A stretch of 64,000 bases of DNA from Dryomyza anilis (GCA_951804985.1 OX638130.1:37100894-37164893); one strand, 5' to 3'. Positions 10,666 to 23,513 are shown, counted from the stretch's first letter. Translations and numbers: made by a program. Notes: generated from the letters alone by a model not told the origin.

Positions 10666-11550
10666 ATTTGTATCTCATCTATTGCTTCGTACAATATTTT
10701 TTCCCAGTTCATCAACTTAATTGGGCGATTTCCAGTCCGATTCATATCGGTTTTTTTTTTCAATCTGGTTATCATATTATTAATTTTGTTTTGAATTTTT
10801 TTAATATATTTTTTTTTTTAATCACTTTTTCATAATTTATAACAATTATTTCCAAAGCGGACTCTTTTTGGATTTTATTGGTTGGTAACTGCGATTTTGA
10901 TAAAATAATAATAGCTACTTTTAAATATTTTAAAATAAATACAGTCGAATAAGTTATGTTTTATTATACATTTAATTGTATTTACAACAAAGGATTTTAA
11001 TAAACGAAAAATAAGTATAAAATCAATTGAAACAACATTAATAATAAGAATTATATTAAACAATACAATAGAGTAATGCAAAAACTAATTTGTCGGGCTC
11101 TAGGTCTGCCAAATGCAATATGTATTTTGCACTGGTTCAAAAAAACAACTGCAGTAATTGACAAAAAACCAAAAACTTGTTGGTCGACCGTACAGGCGAT
11201 AATGTACATTTAATAGTTAATATTGTACCCCAAAAAAGTTATATTTTTCTGAAATAATTAAATTTAAAAATAAAAATACCTCGCAAACTCCAGTTTATTA
11301 AAAATGACCACAAAAATGTCAAAGATTTGTTTTTTTTTTGCATTTCGTGGAAAAAGTAATCAACCGAATTTTAAAACCCAAATTTTAAGTACAATATTTT
11401 CACATTTTCCCACTAAAAAAAGATACTACAAATGGGAAATTATGAAAATAAATAGCCACTATTGTACAACGAGAAAATATTATACGATGGGGCACGAAAA
11501 ATAACCAGTGTCATAACAGCGTAAGGACATTTTTATTTCATTCTATGCTA
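10666..11550. other. AT-rich interval without gene (copy 2)
   Basis: Counterpart of 1501-2390. Only chance open frames are seen. Confidence 0.5.
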
Positions 11551-11634
11551 TCCAACCACTATCGTAGATTTCGATTCCAAGCCCGAGCGTCAAGACAGCT
11601 GTAGAAAATCGATGCTAGCATCCAAAATGTGGTA

Positions 11635-13571
11635 CACCCAAAAAAATCTTGTACTATTAAAAAAATAGTCTTTAATATAACAAGACATCTTGTTAATATA
11701 CGTCCAAAGAGATATCTTAATACCAAAATAATAGTATTCTAAATTTTTAAGATTTTTGAATTTGACATACAACAAAGTTTTTTTAATATAAAGAGACTTT
11801 CTGTTATATATAAATGAAAAATGTATTTATATTAACAAGATTACCAGGTCACTTAAAAAATAATTCTCGTTGTAATACTAACAATATTCTCTCAATTTCT
11901 TATATTAAATAAAAAGCAAAATTGTCATGTATATAATTTATTGGCATTTATTAAAAAATTTTTGGTGAACAGCCGATGTCTGGCAAATTTGCATGCATGT
12001 TGTTGATTGTTGCTTCGTATTGTTTATTGTCTGCTGCATGTTGTTTATGATATTGCTGAATATAAAATTTTGAAGACATCGCCGAGAGCCCCAAGAATCC
12101 TATCGTAACAGAGTCCGTAATCTAACTACAATGTAGGTTGTCTGCGTGTAGTTCAAACGGTTAATACCTAGGTATTACGGGAATTTGAACTACCCAGGTA
12201 TTACACAGGCTTTCGAGCGTCCAGGAACCCGAAAATACTTGTACGATATCGTGAGGTATGGATGTAACAGCCCTTGCCTCTGGCAAATTTGTATCCATGT
12301 TGTTGCATGTTGTTTGTGGTCTTTGTTGATTTATTGTTCCGAATACATGTGAAATATATTATAAAATAGATAAGGAGAATCAATAATTTAATTTTTATTT
12401 TAATTGTTACCTATATTTAAATTTATAATTTTTAATTTGTTGTTTTAAATTTTATTTAATTAATTTTTCCATGTGATAGCGTCACATGCTTGAAAATTTT
12501 AAAAAAATATATTTTTATTAACAAAAAGAATATCTTAGCATTATAATTGTTGTTGTATTTTGACAAGGTTACATTTGTTTATATTAACAAGAATCTTGTT
12601 GAAACATCAGGAATGTTTTTATAACAGACATATTTTTTAAGATAAATTTAACAAAGCTGTGGGGCGATTCAGTAACTAGTTTGCGATATTGTTAATTAAC
12701 GAGAATTGTAGCTTGCAGTAACGATTTAGTGATTCTGTAACATAGCTTTAACAACGAAAAATTCCTTAGTAAATCAACGAGTAAAACGTCCAAACATATG
12801 GTAGCACTACATGTTTCAAACATCAAATAAATTAAAACTTCAAACACTTTTTTATTTACAAAAAAATTCTACGACAAATTCAGAAAGAGCCTGCTCTTGG
12901 GCGAGCACGAGGACAGCAATAATCACACCAAATTGAAGTCTCCACACCGCAGCATCCTGCAATAGCTACTGCTAGTTGCCGACAACGTGACGCGCATGAA
13001 GAAAAACAAAAAAACACATCTACTTCGTCACCGGCATTACGCCTTTACTGAGTGCTGCAGGGCCTGTGGGTTTAAGATCGTCTTCATAAGAGAACCCAAC
13101 GATGAGAACGTAAACTCCTTCACCAATGAAGAATTAAGGTAGCCCGTGAATGAAAAGAATAAGGGCGAAGAGTTTAACACAAAATTCATATTTTCATATT
13201 TAGGCAGTTTTCATTTTTTCAATAAACTAAAAATCATTTATTTATTTAAAGCAGTTTATAGTTTATTAAATACATTTCTTTTAATATAGTAGACTAAATC
13301 ATTAAATAAATGATTAATTCATTTTAGTAACCAATACAATATTTTAAAAAATAAACAAAAAATCAAAATATGACAGAGTACAACGAGTGTTCGTTATAAT
13401 CAATGACATGTCAATTAAAATCAACGTTAGCATATCAATACAAATTGTTAAATATGAGTTCGTGAAAAACTTTAACAATCATTATCACAAACTAACGACA
13501 ACGATATCGCAAACTAGTTACAGAATTGACCCACTGATCTTGTTAATATTACAACAATATTTTTTTGGGTG
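11635..13571. mobile_element. TA-flanked DNA transposon, CACCC termini (copy 2)
   Basis: This is the second copy of the 1937-bp element, with TA at 11633-11634 and 13572-13573. It sits at the same place within the duplicated segment as copy 1, so it was duplicated with its host segment rather than inserted twice. Differences from copy 1 are a one-base shorter A-run at the left end and AAACTAAAA in place of an A-run near 13225. Confidence 0.85.
12885..13142 (+). pseudogene. Unrecognised 86-codon frame inside the TA transposon (copy 2)
   Basis: Same frame and same internal TAG as 3724-3981. Confidence 0.4.
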
Positions 13572-14119
13572 TAGACGTGTTTTTTTGTAAGCTTGCATGT
13601 TTCAAGCTCCCGAATAACATTCTGGAGCTTAATAATGGTTCGCGGGGCCGGTCGGCATATTTTTTAAAAGATTCACAAAAGTCCAAACCAGAGACCTGTA
13701 CCAGCCGATTTGAAGCCGGTAAGCCGAGCCGCCTCGTTTTTGAACAACCGCCGCCGCCAAATAATAGGCCGGCATTTTTTGGAAACAAGTTCCCAGTGTA
13801 TTCTTAGATCCACTCGAAGCTATTCCCAACTGTGAAATTCCAACCAGGCAAACGATGCCCAAAACCTAACTTTATGCTAACTTTTAAAAGTTAACGATAT
13901 CGAAATGTTGTCGTAAAAGTGATCAAAAAGGTATCTTAAAGACTTACGAATGTCCGCCTCTTTGTTGACTTTTAGTTCTCGAAAATATAAATAAAAAGTT
14001 ATGTTTAAGTCAAATATTAAAAGTCATCATCAGAAAGTTGTCCTCTAGACAGCCGATAAGATAGCTTAAATGCAGTTTTTAGTTAACCCTTTTAACTACC
14101 AATAAACATGTAAAATATG

Positions 14120-14562
14120 ACACTGTTCTACAAGGATTTTAATCTGGAATGAAACCTATCAATTCTGGTTGATTTCGGTCTCCTGATTCTTGCTGCGTAC
14201 TCAGAATTTTCCCTATACGTCGAGATTTTGCACAAAAGTAGCAAAATTTCAAAAAATTGTTTTAAACTTTATCTTACTGAAATTTTTCGGAATATTTTTT
14301 AAAATTTGTTTATGAAATATTTTATTAAAATGGAGGGAATTGCACGCAGAGATATACAATTTCATACATATATAATGTAGTGATTCTAGATGGAAAATCG
14401 AACCAAATGCTTAGCATCTGATGTACGCATTATGGGAAAACATGGCGGGGAAAATTGCTCTGTGTAATCTCCTGGTGTGTATCTGAATCGGCAGGCTTTA
14501 ATGGGTTAAAATATCAAATATACATCCGTCGTCAACGAATGATTCTGAGCGACTGAACTGAA
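14120..14562 (+). repeat. Interspersed repeat R-A, copy 2
   Basis: Counterpart of 4958-5400 within the segmental duplication. It differs mainly by a small rearrangement near 14505 (GGGTTAAAATATCAAATATA versus GGTTAAAATTTTCATATATA). Confidence 0.8.
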
Positions 14563-15187
14563 ATTTTGGAAAATTTGACATGAACAAAGATTAAAATGCG
14601 ACACCCTGCAGCTACTCTTTATCAAAATTAAATTTATAATATTGTATGGATGCACCTGTAGTTGTAATATCTATTGAACATTTTATTAATTTTACATTTT
14701 ATTTTATTAATTAATGGCAGATTTGGAAATATTTTTCGTAACGAAGATGAAGTTTATCATAAACTAGTTTAAATTAAGTAAATTTTTTTGTATATAACAT
14801 GTACTCTCTAACAAAAAATGATGGTTGTTCACTACTTTATAGTTGCTAGAAGATTATCTACTATTATAATAGCAAATTCCCGTCACAATGAAATACAAAA
14901 TAATCACATTAAAAGCGTGTAACTTCTTTTAAAGCCTTATTTCTTCACTTCATCACTTATTTAAAGTTTACACCCATTTTTAAACTTTTTCAGATTGAAA
15001 TTTAATATATTTCTTATTAAACATGGAAATGTAATTTTTTTAGTTTATAAAATAATCCAAATGGTTTAAAAATTTAAATTTATTCGGATTATATTAAAAT
15101 TTAAACTCAAATTGTTTATTTTTCTGTTTATTTAATATGTTTAAACCATAAAAGATTAAATTGTAAACCATACTTACTAAATTTAGT

Positions 15188-15460
15188 TCAGAATCGCAGG
15201 TTCGAATCTCGGCCAGGACAATTTTTTTTTTATTCTTTCAGATTTTTTTTTTTGTAATTATAACTTACGAATTATGAAAAAAATTATTAAAAGATAAAGT
15301 AATAATAAAGCAACTAACTTTTGTCACATTAAAAATACTTCTAGCTATTAAAATTAATAACAAAAAAAAAAAGAAAAAAAGTAAAGAAAAAAGAATTAAA
15401 AAAAAAAAATAAAAAAAAAAAAAAAAATAAGGCCACGGCCGGGATTCGAACCTGTGATAA
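15188..15460. repeat. Inverted pair of tRNA-like B boxes with T-runs (copy 2)
   Basis: Same arrangement as 6008-6290, with a few extra A residues in the spacer. Confidence 0.55.
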
Positions 15461-15778
15461 TGTCGCCATGTTAGTAACATTCACACCAGTGCTCGCTTTA
15501 TAATTCAAAATGCCTTTTTCGACGACAATATGTTTAAATAGCTCTAATAGTAAATGACAGTAAAGCTAGTTGGCGGTATGTTAGAAGATCTGTAGGGGAC
15601 AAGGTGTGCGCTGATGACATGAAAATAATTTCGAAGGAGACGAAAAATAATTAAAGAGTGTACAAAGAGTTATTAAATATAAAAATAAAATAATAATGAA
15701 AATAATAAAAATATATTATTTATAAAATAAAATAGATATTTTTTAAATTTTTTTTACAAAAACAAATCCGTATTTTCA

Positions 15779-17090
15779 ATCTTTTTCAGCATTAATTTTA
15801 ATCCCTTAGGATTACATGCAAAGTAATACAACATGTATTACAATGTAATGTAGAGGGGTATTACGAACATTTTTTAATCTTTTAGGATTATTACAATTTA
15901 ATCATTTTTTGGTCGAGACATATATACAATCCAAAAAAGTTTAAAGAATAACCCAATATTTTTAACCGTGTATGAAATAGTCATTCATTAGGTATTTGCT
16001 TGCTCCTCAAATAAATTTTATCACTCACTATTTTCAGTCACTGAGTGAAAACATAAATTGAATTTTATGTCAATTTTAATAGCCATTATTACCTTGATAA
16101 CCGAAACTTACAGTTCACTTTTATTTAGTTTTTCAAATAGAAATATCACTAGCCGCTTTAACAGACAGATCAGATGATTTAAAAATAATATAATTGAATC
16201 ACGTGAGCTGAACTGAATCTGGATATTAACTGTGGAAAGTTGCACTAGTCATTAACTGTAACTAAACGTATCTAATGTAAACGAAACATTTTTTAAAATT
16301 ATTGAAATCTTTTAGGAAACTCAAAAATGAATTAAAGTTCATAATATGAAAGTTTTGTTATGTATTTAAATTTTTCAGTATATAAAAAATTGTAAATAAA
16401 TCAAGTGATTAAGAACTTTTTAAGAGGCCTTTAAAATTTGTTTTTAGAAAAAAAAGTGTCTTTATTTTCATTTCTAAGAGTGTAAGGGTATATTCAGTTT
16501 GGTACGCCGTCTGTCTGTCTGTTGAAATCACGATTACAGAAAAATTACAAGTTCTAGATCAATGAAACTTCTAATTTAGATTACTTATATATCTACGCTG
16601 TAACAACAAGAAAATTGGCATGATCGGACCCTTGTGACCTGCGAACCGACAACTTATGTTCAAATACATCATAAAATTTACATCTTCAGATGAATTTTAC
16701 TTTATACGAGCTAGAGTGAACTTTTTTGCCAAATATATATTGCCTTTATGCTTAAAATAAAATATGATGAATATGAAAATAATGTTTTCTCGGGAACTGA
16801 CGTGTGGTTCTCGAAAAAAATCGAAATTCGGTGTACCTACCCATTTGTAAATATGGGTATCAATTGAAAGGAAATCCTTCAGTAATTTCAAGTTTATACG
16901 TATTTTCAGGATTTGTAAACCCTGGTGATCTATGCACCTTTTTAAGTGGTCACCGCACATATTATCACATATGTGTAGGGTATTTATAGTCGGCTTAGAC
17001 TGACTATAACTTAAATAATGCTAACTAACTTAATCACACCAATTATCAAAATGTCTCTACTTCAAAAGTTCCCCTCCCAACTGGTTTTTT
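15779..17090. other. Non-coding interval with a probable dispersed repeat
   Basis: No gene is seen. From about 16485 to 16985 the sequence opens with GGGTATATTCAGTTTGG and GTCTGTCTGTCTG and ends GTAGGGTATTTATAGTCGG. This style is common in dispersed repeats of flies, so I read it as a transposon fragment. The part before that has repeated TCTTTTAGGA motifs and AT-rich sequence. Confidence 0.35.
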
Positions 17091-17662
17091 GTTCAGTTCA
17101 GTAGCTCAGATACACACCAGGAGATTACGCAGTGCAATTTTCCCAATCATATTTTCCCATAATGCGTACATCAGATGCTAAGAATTTAGTTCGATTTTGC
17201 ATCTAGCATCACTACATTATATATGTATGAAATTGTATATCTCTGCGTGCAATTCCCTCCATTTTAATAAAATATTTCATAAACAAATTTTAAAAAATAT
17301 TCCGAAAAATTTCAGTAAGATAAAGTTTAAAACATTTTTTCGAAATTTTGACAGCAAACACATTGCGAACTAATATTAAAATGTTTTTTAAGAGGGCTTA
17401 GAGAATTGTGATAAATTACTCCCTCGACATACTTTTTTGGTAACACAATTTTCTTTTTGCAACGTGGTGAAATCGTGCGATAACTTACGATGTAAAGTAC
17501 CAAAAATGGCCTTTTTTGCAACTTTGACTCGATTTTTTCCAAAATCTCGACGTATATGGGAAATTCTGACTACGCAGCAAGAATCAGGAGACCGAAACCA
17601 ACCAGAATTGATAGGTTTCATTTTAGATTAGGCCAACAACCCTCAATTTGTAGAACAGTGTT
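17091..17662 (-). repeat. Interspersed repeat R-A, inverted copy
   Basis: Reverse-complement copy of the family at 4958 and 14120. It includes about 200 bp in the middle (roughly 17340-17540) missing from the other two. Overlapping open frames of 64-77 codons on both strands here are not conserved in the other copies and look like chance. Confidence 0.8.
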
Positions 17663-17796
17663 ATTATCAATGTATTAGGTTGTCATTCGATTATTTTTTT
17701 TTTTCCAAAAATTGATGGAAATAATCAAATGACAAACTAATGCATATCAAATAAATATAAAAATAGACAATAATAATGAAAAACCAAAAGATATGT

Positions 17797-18010
17797 TTAA
17801 AATTTAAATGCATTTTTATTTGAAATTATTTTAGCTGCACTGTTTGTCACTGCCACAGTCACGTCCTGAGACACCTCCTTACACTGTAGAATGACGTCTG
17901 CAGTAAGTAACTGCCCACGAACATTTTCAATTTCATTGACCCGATTTTTTAGCGACTCGATTTTGTAGTATCCACATCGATTTTCTCATTCAATAGAACA
18001 TTTCTAGGGG
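17797..18010 (-). pseudogene. Unrecognised coding-like relic
   Basis: On the minus strand a frame reads IESLKNRVNEIENVRGQL, continues ILQCKEVSQDVTVAVTNSA, and ends at a TAA at 17799-17797. One base upstream the other frame continues backwards as NVLLNEKIDVDTTK. The composition (heptad-like, charged, helical) is protein-like, and the simplest reading is a C-terminal coiled-coil fragment with one frameshift. I cannot name it. Confidence 0.3.
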
Positions 18011-18714
18011 GTGACCTCTCGATTCGAAATCATGATTTTTCCATTGTCAGTCTATTGGACATAGATTGAAGTTGGAAGTCGCTGCGGCGGTTAAACGCAG
18101 TTGGAAAATTTTCATATGTCGTTTATTATGCGTACGAAGCTGATGCAGACGCGTCTCAAGCTGTTACAGATAGTTCGCAGCGAATCTATTCTATATATGT
18201 CTTTTTCTGGATTTTCTGGTGTTGCGTCTGCTCCACGAGAATGGTGAAAAACTGCAGTCCCGGCTCGCGCTGCTAGAGGCACTTGAGACGCTGTCGCTAG
18301 CGAAGAAAACAATGTCTGATACACTTGTTTGATGGCCAAGTGTATCAGACGTGCATAGTGGATGGGCGGCGATAATACTCTCTCTCCACCCCACACCAGC
18401 AACTTCAAACTTTGGCTGCCAAACACACCGCCACGTGGGACAGTCTGCCGGACATTTTTTGCATACCGAAAATGTGTAAATAATGCGAAATGATGCAAGC
18501 GGCGGTAACGCTGGTACAAGGAAACGTGCAATATTTTTATTATGGGCTTAATCACGTCCAGCACATATCCAAGAAAAAGGTGAGCGAAAGAGGTTGGCAT
18601 TGATCATCGAATCAGAACATATAGTAAAAACTTTTTTTAGTTTTATGTAAAGTTTTAATTTGATTTACAGTTTAAAAGTTACCGAAGATAGGAAAGAAGC
18701 TCTAACCTGCGCAA

Positions 18715-19754
18715 CCCAAGTAACAATGCCAACCAGTAACTCGCCATAAACTAGCCAGTTTTACTAGTAACCATACTAGTTTCTAGCCAGAAAAGCTGAC
18801 TAGTAACATGCCAGTGGTGTCACGCAGGTTCCAGAATGAGATTGGATAGTTAAACTACACAGTTTCTATATAGTTATTTATTATGAGAATTACTAGATAA
18901 CACATAAAATCACGAATAAATTAACAAAAATAATACAAAAATAAGATATTTTTTCACAAGCTGCCATAAAATTTAAGTGATGCTGCACAAGTACATTGTC
19001 GCTACTACCGCCACTTTTACACAGCTCCTCAGTGTCATCAACTGGGGAACTTAGCTGGGGTACTTAGCGAAGTTCCGTTGTGCTCCATCTTAAGTTTGAC
19101 TGCGAAAGATAGGAAGATCCCTTCAATTGATTATCACTTGTTTCCCCAAAACGACGGGCCGACTATGACATTCCAGATGTGATTTGGTCTCATGTTGCAA
19201 ATTTGAGTCGCTTAGTCCAGCCTCATATTTGTTTATGATTTCGCATTAACATAACACTGCGTTTGACAAAAAAAAAACTTTTAATAAACTTTTAAATATT
19301 GCGTTGATCAACGAATTTAAATAACATTTGATATTCTGAAAAAACGCGGCAAAAAATACACAAACGTTACTAAAACAGTGTTGAGTAGAGTTGCAAACTT
19401 TGCAAAAATTCAATAATTAATAAAAAAATTAAATATATATTTTCATGTAAGAGTGATTTTTACTAAAAAAAAAATTTGCAGTAAAACTTTTTGAATTGAT
19501 CACTCTTTTTATTATTTCCTGGCCAGTTGAGCCTCACCATATCCAGTCACGTAATTAGCTAGTTTTCAAGACTTTTCCTGGCCAGTTTAGCCTAGAAATT
19601 AGCTGGTTTGCAAAACGTTTTCATAACTAGTTTTGCCTCTTTACAGCCACAGCACAATCCCCCAGACAGTAGCTAGTAATGCGCAGTTCTGTCACGTCAT
19701 TCTCTGACTAAAAACTAGCTAGAAAATGGTGCTCTCCAGTAAATTTTACTTGGG
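18715..19754. mobile_element. Inverted-repeat element with CCCAAGTAA ends
   Basis: The element begins CCCAAGTAACAATG and ends in the inverse TTTTACTTGGG. Both subterminal regions are rich in repeats of CTAGCCAGTTTT and its inverse. There is no transposase frame; length is 1040 bp. It interrupts a coding-like exon of the broken gene copy, and removing it gives a continuous frame through TGC GCA AAG TGC. No clear target-site duplication is visible, so the superfamily is undecided. Confidence 0.55.
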
Positions 19755-20443
19755 AAAGTGCTTAATGTGTTGTTACTTAAGTACCGCCATGGATTCATTA
19801 TCATGAACGCAGAAGGTATTGATTTGTTATTGTCAATGTAATTAATTTTATAATATTTCTTTTATAAATCCATAGCATTAAAAATGTCAAAGATCTGACG
19901 CTGAACGATATTCCAGTTGCATTTGTTTGTAATGTGAGGTTAGTGTTCTCTGTAGCATTTAAATTCAACAAATAATCGTTTCTTTATTTTTGCTTTATTT
20001 TTGCCCATCATGCAATCTGCGTGACGTTGTAATGTCCCTCAACCACAAAATTCGGGCAGAATCTATGCAATATTTCGAACCGTGCCGTGTCATTCTTGTT
20101 GAGGAAGATCTGCAACCAACGGTTATCAATGAAACTGATCATTGAAATGGCTAGTCGGCATTGTAGTAATTGTATTCAATATTTAAGGTGGGTTATTGGA
20201 TTTTTAAATGTATTATTTGTTCGTATCAATATCTAATTACGTTCGTTTAATTACACTACCCGACGTATTTTAGTAGGTGCAGTAAAAGTTGCAATTATTC
20301 GAGACATTTGTTGAGCTGATTTCAAAATGGCGTCAGTTAAATGTTCTCTAGTTTTTGAGATTTAGCCATTTCACAATTTCCATAATTTTAATTATTTTTT
20401 TTTTTTAAACTACATAAAATGATGAAATTGCATTTTTCATATT

Positions 20444-20608
20444 ATGCCCGATTTACATTGTATCTTCTGTGAGTCTCACTGTATCGCCTAGGGTTGCATT
20501 TTTTTAAATTTTCATATAAAAATAGTATTATATATACATAGTATTATATAACATATAATAGTATATAGATACAGTGAGACTCACAGAAGAAACAATGTAA
20601 ATCGGGCA
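20444..20608. mobile_element. Hairpin MITE, ATGCCCGATTTACATTG arms
   Basis: This is a 165-bp near-palindrome. The left arm ATGCCCGATTTACATTGTAT and right arm ...CAATGTAAATCGGGCAT pair over about 40 bp with one mismatch, with an AT-rich loop. A lone arm of the same family ends at 41007 (TCACAGAAGATACAATG...CGGGCAT). It lies in an intron-like part of the broken gene copy. Confidence 0.75.
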
Positions 20609-21559
20609 TTAGGTAGTGAAAATCTGCAATACAACAATTTTATTATATTGTAAAAATTACTTTTGCGAGATTTTCAGCATGTTGTAAATTTACTTTTATT
20701 CTTGAATTTTGTTAGAATATTAAAAATAACAAAAATAATTGTTGAACTAAAAATGAGATAAAAATAGAAATAGGCTTATCTCGAAAACTGGATCCAATTT
20801 GAAAAAACTGATGTCAATTTCGGAATAACTACAACAAATACATCCAAGAATTGCTGCATATTGCACTGCACCAAATTAATGATAGGTAGTACTTTATATT
20901 CAATTAATCTTCAATTTATATATATATTTCCATTTATTTCAGATTCCTCCGACATATACTTCGAGCGTCGATTTGCAGTAGGGATGGTATTACCTCATTT
21001 ATTCTGAAAGAACAGAATTTCAAAATTCAAAGATTTTCATTACCACCAGACTCAAACTAATCGTCAGCAGACATTCTACATTTATTATTATTTTTTATAT
21101 ATAATCCAATTTATGTAAATTACAGTGTTATTTTGTTGATGTGTTGTATTCAATCACAATATAAAAATAATAAAAATACCCTGTAATAAATATAAATCAC
21201 TAAAAGTTCCTTTGTTTGTGTTGTCATTAATTTTCTTTTGAATCAGCTTTACTTCAGAGTTTCATTTAATATTATTTGCCATTTTGATACAAATATGTCA
21301 TCAGTTTTGCTTCATATCGTTTTTAATTGGCTGGTTTCAAAATATTATATCAATTTTTATTGGCTGATTTTAGAATATCTTTCAGTCTTGCGCTCTTTGT
21401 TTTGTGATTTTTTTCTCTCAAGCACCCCAGCTAACGCCAGAGTTCAAGTTACACTCAGGCACCAGTATCTTGAATCTAACATGAATGTTTTGATTTGCTG
21501 AGACAAGTGTTTTAGAACATTATTTTTTATTTTTAAATAAACATCCATTTTTTTTTATT

Positions 21560-23384
21560 TCAAATTGTGAAAGATCACTTTTGTGTCCGAATGGCAAGAT
21601 CTTTTTATAGCGTGTATCTTGTATGTCTGTGGGATGAGAAGGGGTCCTGCAAGATATACGATTGTCTCAAGACGGATATCGTCGATTTCATTGTTTACGC
21701 GCAGAAGAAGGTGCAATAACAACGTGGCGAACAGGCGCTCCTCATGACCTACATCATTGAGTGGTGAAAATTCTTTACGCAGTCCAGCTACTTGCCGCTG
21801 CCATTCCGTCAACTGGAGCAGTCGTTGCAAAGCAAAAATTCATCCACCTCCACAACATCCAACGCTTCTGCAGCCGCCAGTAGCAGTAGTAACAGCAGTG
21901 GCTCAAGTTTCTCCAACCAAAAGAAAAACGGCTGCGAAGACAGCATAGTGCGCAAACTAATGTTGGATTCGTGGAACGAAAACATTTTTAAGGACATCAA
22001 GGACCGACTACAAGAGTCTGCCATGAAAATAGTGCATGCCGAACGCAACGGTGACGCATATGACTCGCTGTTGGTGATTGGCGTGCGCGAGAGCTACGTA
22101 AATCTCTGCTAGAACATGGAGGACAAGCTGGAAATCTATCGCGACAATTTCGAGGCGTCCTATCTGAAGTCCACCGCATCATTCTATCGTCTCAAAGCAT
22201 CCGAGCAGCAGCAGGCCAACGGCGTAATATCTTTTATGAAGTACGCGGATGCCAAGCTGCGCGAGGAGGAGGCGCGGGCCCAGCAGCTATCATGTGCTGG
22301 CACAGACATGCGTCAAAGTGCTGGTGGGTGATCACATGAACACCATCATTGCAGAATGTGCACCGTTGATCAGAGAGTATGAAACTGATCGCCTAAATCT
22401 GATTTTTCGTCTGCTGGATCGTGTGCAGAACGGTGTCGATCCGATGCGATGTGTCGGCGGGTCTGACCGATATGCTTTCCGCTTCGGAAATCATCACGCA
22501 CGACTCTGAGAAATATGTAGAACGACTGCTGGAGCTCTTCAAGAAGTTCAGTGCCTTAGTGAAGAACGCATTAAATGACGATCCCCGTTTCTTGACTACA
22601 CGTGACAAGGCATTCAGGACCGTGGTGAATCTTCCAACGCAGATTAATTCTGGGCACAAGCGCTGACAGCGAAAAGGAGGAAGACATTGTCGAGTGCCTG
22701 CGTGAAGTCGGCATGCCGGCAGACTATGTAAATCGCTTGGCACGCATGTTCCAAGATATTAAGGTGTGTGTCTAATTAGAGTTCAATGTATTTTAGCTCT
22801 TTTTATGTTTTTAAACGCTCATCTATTTAGGTCAGCGAAGATTTGAATACACAATTTCGCAGTTCCATCGGTCGCCATGATGCCATCAATATTAAAATTC
22901 TCAATGCTGGCGCCTGGGCTCGCTGCTCGGAGCGCGTCTCCGTCAGCTTGCCACTCGAATTGGTGGACTACATTCCAGACGTCGATGAATTCTACAAGAA
23001 AAAAACTTTGGTCGCAAATTGCAATGGTATCACCACATGAGAAACGGCACCATAACATTTGTGAATAATTTCGGTCGCTATGACTTGAATGTGACCACCT
23101 TTCAAAATTTCCTATGAGAATTTACGTTTAGCCACTGAATTACCAGGTGATTTTATAAATATTAAACTATTTTTGTTGTTGAAAAAATCAATTTTCATTC
23201 TTATTCAGATCCTGATCCTGTACCCTTTGGTCGCTCGTGGCATTTCCTAAAATAAAAAAGCAAATTCTCACCATGGAACCGTTGGTGACTACACCAAAGG
23301 ACTTTACCGAAAATGCGCTCTTTCACATAAATCAAGAGTTTCCCGTGGTCAAGAATAGCAAATCACAACTGTTTGTTTTTGTTA
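21560..23384 (+). pseudogene. Cul5: Cullin-5 pseudogene, introns retained
   Basis: Cullin-5 is the scaffold of the CRL5 ubiquitin ligase. The relic starts within the N-terminal cullin repeat (SEWQDLF, CLWDEKG), has in-frame stops after KKVQ and IIEW, and continues through EDSIVRKLMLDSWNENIF and VIGVRESYVNLC, followed by a stop. It then has YMKYADAKL-like FMKYADAKLREEE, a frameshift, AECAPLIREYETDRL, a short deletion, DSEKYVERLLELF and DDPRFLTTRDKAF. About 80 residues of the cullin core are missing before ISADSE-like TSADSEKEEDIVECLREV. GMPADYVNRLARMFQDIK is followed by an intron (22766 to about 22831), then the homology domain (NIKILNAGAWAR). A second intron follows ATELP (about 23143-23207). 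It stops at VVKNSK, before the neddylation domain. Introns show a genomic duplicate. A Ser/Ala-rich insert sits near 21840. Confidence 0.9.
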
Positions 23385-23513
23385 TTTAAAAATGTTAAAA
23401 TGCTGAATTTAAAATATTTAAAAATAATTAATATATTTGAACCTGTTTTATTTATAATTATTGCAAAAAATTGTAATTTTACAATAGACATTTCAAGAAA
23501 TTTTCCGCTACAC

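Larger units (their letters stand above)
9175..15778. repeat. Segmental direct duplication, copy 2
   Basis: This is the second copy of the segment at 1-6597, offset about 9174 at its left and about 9161 after the indels. Everything annotated in copy 1 (LTR, gag start, TA-flanked transposon, tRNA-like boxes) has its counterpart here. Since copy 1 starts at the window edge, copy 2 may truly begin anywhere between 6598 and 9175. Confidence 0.93.
18117..21195 (+). pseudogene. Broken multi-exon gene copy, unrecognised
   Basis: Several coding-like exons lie in order on the plus strand. A first block at about 18117-18595 has overlapping frames (MRTKLMQTRLKLLQIVRSES; LVLRLLHENGEKLQSRLALL; later WDSLPDIFCIPKMCK, a stop, then EMMQAAVTLVQGNVQYFYYG), ending AAAAAG|GTGAGC. 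An exon follows a TTTGATTTACAG acceptor (18671). A short exon near 19876-19935 reads IKNVKDLTLNDIPVAFVCNV. An exon near 20015-20187 has a frameshift (MSLNHKIRAESMQYF, then SMKLIIEMASRHCSNCIQYL). A last exon at 20941-21060 follows ATTTCAG and ends PPDSN-stop, with AATAAA at 21169 and 21185. Stops, frameshifts and a 1-kb insertion (18715-19754) show decay. Retained introns mean a genomic copy, not a retrocopy. The family is unknown to me. Confidence 0.45.

Noticed and set aside
18112..18600. 162-codon minus-strand frame
   Set aside because: The plus strand in the same place carries exon-like, helical and splice-bordered frames. The minus frame has no domain and is best read as the shadow of a decayed gene.
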